This document shows, in pieces, positions 61,983 through 64,000 of a stretch of DNA of 64,000 nt; position 1 is the stretch's first letter, and the number at the start of each line of letters is the position of its first letter. The notes below the pieces were generated by a model. It ran no database searches and was not told where the DNA came from. It worked only from the letters and a program-made list of their open reading frames with translations. The translations under genes were made by a program, and so were the position numbers. Origin of the DNA: Paraburkholderia sp. D15 (lineage in GTDB: Bacteria; Pseudomonadota; Gammaproteobacteria; Burkholderiales; Burkholderiaceae); NCBI RefSeq assembly GCF_029910215.1, contig NZ_CP110395.1:2232001-2296000 (forward strand). Reading direction: 5' to 3'.

Positions 61983-63158
61983 ATGATGAAAAAGAACCGC
62001 CTTGCCCATGCCACCACCACCTTCGCGACGGTCGCCGCGCTCGCGTCGCTGTCGGCGTCGCCCGCTTTCGCGCAAAGCAGCGTCACGCTATACGGCGTGC
62101 TCGACGAAGGGATCGACTACACCAACAACGCGGGTCACGGTGCGGTGTGGGAAATGGCGAGCGGCTACGCGCAAGGCAGCCGCTGGGGGATGAAGGGCGC
62201 GGAAGATCTGGGCGGCGGCATGAAGGCCGTGTTCCAGCTGGAAAACGGCTTCGACGTCAGCTCGGGGCGGCTCGGTCAGGGCGGCCGCATGTTCGGCCGT
62301 CAGGCGTACGTCGGCTTGAGCGACCAGCGCTTCGGCACGATCACGCTGGGACGTCAGTACGATTCGGTGGTCGATTACCTCGCGCAGACCACGGCCAACG
62401 GCAACTGGGCCGGCTACCTGTTCGCGCATCCGTACGACAACGACAACACCGACAACTCGTTCCGCCTCGGCAACAGCGTGAAATACGCGAGCCCGAATCT
62501 CGGCGGCTTCCAGTTCGGCGGCGTGTACAGCTTCAGCAACGATACGAACTTCGCCAACAACCGCGCGTACAGCTTCGGCGGCCAGTATGCGAATGGCGGG
62601 CTGCTGATCGCGGCCGCCTATCTGCAGGCGGACAACCCGGGCGTGGGCGCGACCGGCGCGATCACCGCCAACGACGCGAGCTTCATCGCGGGGCGCATGC
62701 GGGTGTTCGGCGGCGGCATCAACTACACGTTCGGCTCGGCAACCGCCGGCTTCGCGTACACCAACTCGAACTACGGCAATCCGACCGGCAACGGCTATAT
62801 CGGCGTGCCGCTCGCGGCGGCCGGCGTCACGTTGAATACGCTGAAGTACCAGAACTTCGAAGTGAACGGCAAGTACCAGTTCACTCCGGCGTTCTTCGTC
62901 GGCGCGCAGTACGTGTACACGATGGAGAACTACGACGCGTCGTCGGGCAGCGTGAAGCCGAAGATTCACACTGTCGGTCTGATGGCGGACTACAACCTGT
63001 CCACCCGCACCGACGTGTACGTGCAGGGCGAGTACCAGAAGGTGGCCGGCAGCTCGACCCAGTCGATTCTCGACGACGCGTTCATTCCGGGTGTGCAGGC
63101 CCCGTCGTCGAGCGGCACGCAGGTCGCCGTGCGGGTGGCGTTGCGGCACAAGTTCTAA
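61983..63158 (+). CDS. Gram-negative general porin (trimeric, OmpC/Omp38-like)
   Basis: A 391-residue outer-membrane porin of the beta-proteobacterial type. The signal peptide ends SPAFAQ at about residue 27, and the mature protein begins SSVTLYGVLDEGIDYTNN, the family-typical first strand. Many alternating amphipathic strands follow, with the PEFG-like constriction-loop block GNWAGYLFAHPYDND, and the protein ends in ALRHKF with the terminal Phe needed for BAM insertion. A start at 61986 (second Met) is equally possible. It is divergent from the catabolic genes, suggesting that it provides the outer-membrane route for their substrate. Confidence 0.95.
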   Translation: MMKKNRLAHATTTFATVAALASLSASPAFAQSSVTLYGVLDEGIDYTNNAGHGAVWEMASGYAQGSRWGMKGAEDLGGGMKAVFQLENGFDVSSGRLGQGGRMFGRQAYVGLSDQRFGTITLGRQYDSVVDYLAQTTANGNWAGYLFAHPYDNDNTDNSFRLGNSVKYASPNLGGFQFGGVYSFSNDTNFANNRAYSFGGQYANGGLLIAAAYLQADNPGVGATGAITANDASFIAGRMRVFGGGINYTFGSATAGFAYTNSNYGNPTGNGYIGVPLAAAGVTLNTLKYQNFEVNGKYQFTPAFFVGAQYVYTMENYDASSGSVKPKIHTVGLMADYNLSTRTDVYVQGEYQKVAGSSTQSILDDAFIPGVQAPSSSGTQVAVRVALRHKF

Positions 63159-63169
63159 GGTTGGGGAAT

Positions 63170-63193
63170 GGCGAGGCTGAGGGAAGCTTCGCC
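63170..63193 (+). terminator. Hairpin after the porin gene
   Basis: GGCGAGGCT (63170-63178) pairs with AGCTTCGCC (63185-63193) with one G-U pair around a 6-nt loop. A T-run (AATTTTTT) follows only about 10 bases later, so it is a moderate terminator. Confidence 0.55.
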
Positions 63194-63197
63194 AGTC

Positions 63198-63328
63198 TGT
63201 TCAAATTTTTTCGATGTTCACGTTCCGTATACGTTCTATTTTTATTGAACATCAGTGACGGGTGGGCGTGGAGTGTTCAACTTTTGCAGTCTGTTCACGT
63301 TCCGTATACACTTTAAAAAAATTGAACA
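63198..63328. promoter_or_regulatory. Duplicated operator-promoter block with TGTTCA/TGAACA half-sites
   Basis: Two copies of a ~54-bp block lie 77 bp apart. Each has TGTTCAA (63198, 63274), an identical 18-mer TGTTCACGTTCCGTATAC (63215-63232, 63292-63309) and ATTGAACA (63244-63251, 63321-63328). Outer TGTTCAA and ATTGAACA are inverted relative to each other. TATACA in the second copy (63305-63310) with TTTGCA 16 bp upstream could be the promoter of the AbiEi-type gene at 63339. Known AbiEi antitoxins repress their own operon by binding inverted repeats in the promoter (family knowledge), which fits. Confidence 0.7.
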
Positions 63329-63338
63329 GAGGTGGGAC

Positions 63339-64000
63339 GTGCCACACCTATCCGCAAATCCGTTCGTACCTGATCCTATTCTCCAGGCCGCTGCCGAGGC
63401 CTTCTCGGCAACAACCGGCATATCCGTCAAGATCCTCCGGCCGCCGGCGCGCTCGCACTACGCAGCGAAGTTCGAATTCCGCATCGCAACCGGCAAAAAG
63501 TGGTCACGGGCCGTACTGCCCGTCGAAAACATCGACCGTTTTGCCACACTCGCCGCGATCAGCGCCACGGCCCAGATCCGCCCAGACCAGCCCTTCGTGA
63601 TGGTCTCGACTCACCTGTCACCCGCCATGTTGCGGCACTGCCGGGAGTTAGGACTGGAGGCGCTGGACACGTCCGGCAACGCGATCCTCGCTCACGACGG
63701 TAACCTGATCATGATCTCCGGCGAAAAACGCGTGGACATGGCGAGCCGCTCCAAAGATCGTGCATGGACAGGCAAAGGCATGCAGGTGGTGCTCTCCCTG
63801 CTGCGCGAACCGGAACTCGTCAACGACGGTCAGCGCGCAATCGCCCAGCGCGCCGGCGTCAGTCTGGGCACTGCGCAGTCCACGTTTCGCGATCTGTTCG
63901 AGCGCGGCGATATCGTTAGACGGAAAAGCGGCTATGTGCTGGCCGATCCGGGGCGCCTGCTCGACGAATGGGCCGCCCTCTACCCGTCCAGGCTGCGAAG
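63339..64000 (+). CDS. AbiEi-family antitoxin/transcriptional regulator, 3' end cut by window edge
   Basis: The frame opens with GTG at 63339 behind AGAGGTGGGAC, a good ribosome-binding site, and stays open to the window edge, giving about 220 residues. The middle part contains FVMVSTHLSPAMLRHCRELG and LEALDTSGNAILAHDGNLIM, typical of the AbiEi antitoxin family. A helix-turn-helix-like part follows (DGQRAIAQRAGVSLGTAQST), and then ALYPSRLR, where the family continues into its C-terminal domain. AbiEi is the antitoxin of type IV toxin-antitoxin/abortive-infection pairs and represses its own operon. The toxin gene (AbiEii, a nucleotidyltransferase) would lie downstream, outside the window. Standalone AbiEi-like regulators also exist in Burkholderiaceae. 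Confidence 0.82.
   Translation, partial: MPHLSANPFVPDPILQAAAEAFSATTGISVKILRPPARSHYAAKFEFRIATGKKWSRAVLPVENIDRFATLAAISATAQIRPDQPFVMVSTHLSPAMLRHCRELGLEALDTSGNAILAHDGNLIMISGEKRVDMASRSKDRAWTGKGMQVVLSLLREPELVNDGQRAIAQRAGVSLGTAQSTFRDLFERGDIVRRKSGYVLADPGRLLDEWAALYPSRLR

Overview
The window is uniformly GC-rich, and its gene content is typical of a Burkholderia/Paraburkholderia-type beta-proteobacterium: a FabV enoyl-ACP reductase with Tyr235/Lys244, a general porin of the beta-proteobacterial type, NodT-type efflux components, many LysR/GntR regulators and ACS-type MFS carriers. I see no tRNA, rRNA, insertion sequence, prophage or CRISPR array. It reads as chromosome- or chromid-type accessory metabolism. 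The assignment to a genus is inference from family recognition; no search was run.

Layout. (1) 1-6713, minus strand: a ribose-type (CUT2) ABC importer (ATPase, permease, binding protein) whose genes are interleaved with a SfnB/DszC-like acyl-CoA-dehydrogenase-fold flavoprotein and a DszA/NtaA-like FMN monooxygenase, suggesting uptake and oxidative cleavage of one small molecule. (2) 6886-8389: two unrecognised envelope proteins. (3) 8980-15630, plus strand: an uncharacterised locus in which four successive genes each carry one to three zinc ribbons with identical Cx2C-x10-Cx2C spacing, followed by a glycine-zipper lipoprotein. (4) 15570-28054: a two-component system (sensor kinase plus NtrC-type sigma-54 activator) divergent from a four-gene mdtABC/muxABC-like RND efflux operon. 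A near-consensus sigma-54 promoter with upstream GCGACA/TGTCGC repeats lies between them. (5) 28129-29602: a small gene and an orphan amino-acid-type binding protein.

(6) 29657-35813: a divergent phospholipid locus matching E. coli ynbABCD in family and length (CDP-alcohol phosphatidyltransferase, CdsA-like synthase, hydrolase-methyltransferase fusion, PAP2-dual-specificity phosphatase fusion), with an added PlsC-like acyltransferase and a small membrane protein. (7) 35859-42985: a TIGR04222-like membrane protein with a Cys/Ser repeat tail, a DUF4424 protein, a small lipoprotein, a GH15 glucoamylase/trehalase-like enzyme and an MFS carrier. (8) 43072-48238: class A PBP, fabV, a Rap1a/Tai-like protein and a GST. 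(9) 48318-51989: a glutamine-synthetase-like ligase, a class III aminotransferase and a GntR/FCD regulator behind two identical 12-bp palindromes. (10) 51994-55681: two LysR regulators, tam, a small unknown gene and a hairpin repeat.

(11) 55817-63158: a catabolic cluster (GMC dehydrogenase, enolase-superfamily dehydratase, MFS carrier, aldehyde dehydrogenase) divergent from a porin, consistent with stepwise oxidation and dehydration of a polyol or sugar. (12) 63198-64000: the start of an AbiEi-type antitoxin/regulator gene behind a duplicated block of TGTTCA/TGAACA half-sites.

The most interesting systems are the sigma-54-linked efflux operon, the expanded ynb-type lipid locus, the zinc-ribbon membrane locus and the transporter-oxidoreductase cluster. 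Very long antisense reading frames opposite most genes are composition artefacts.
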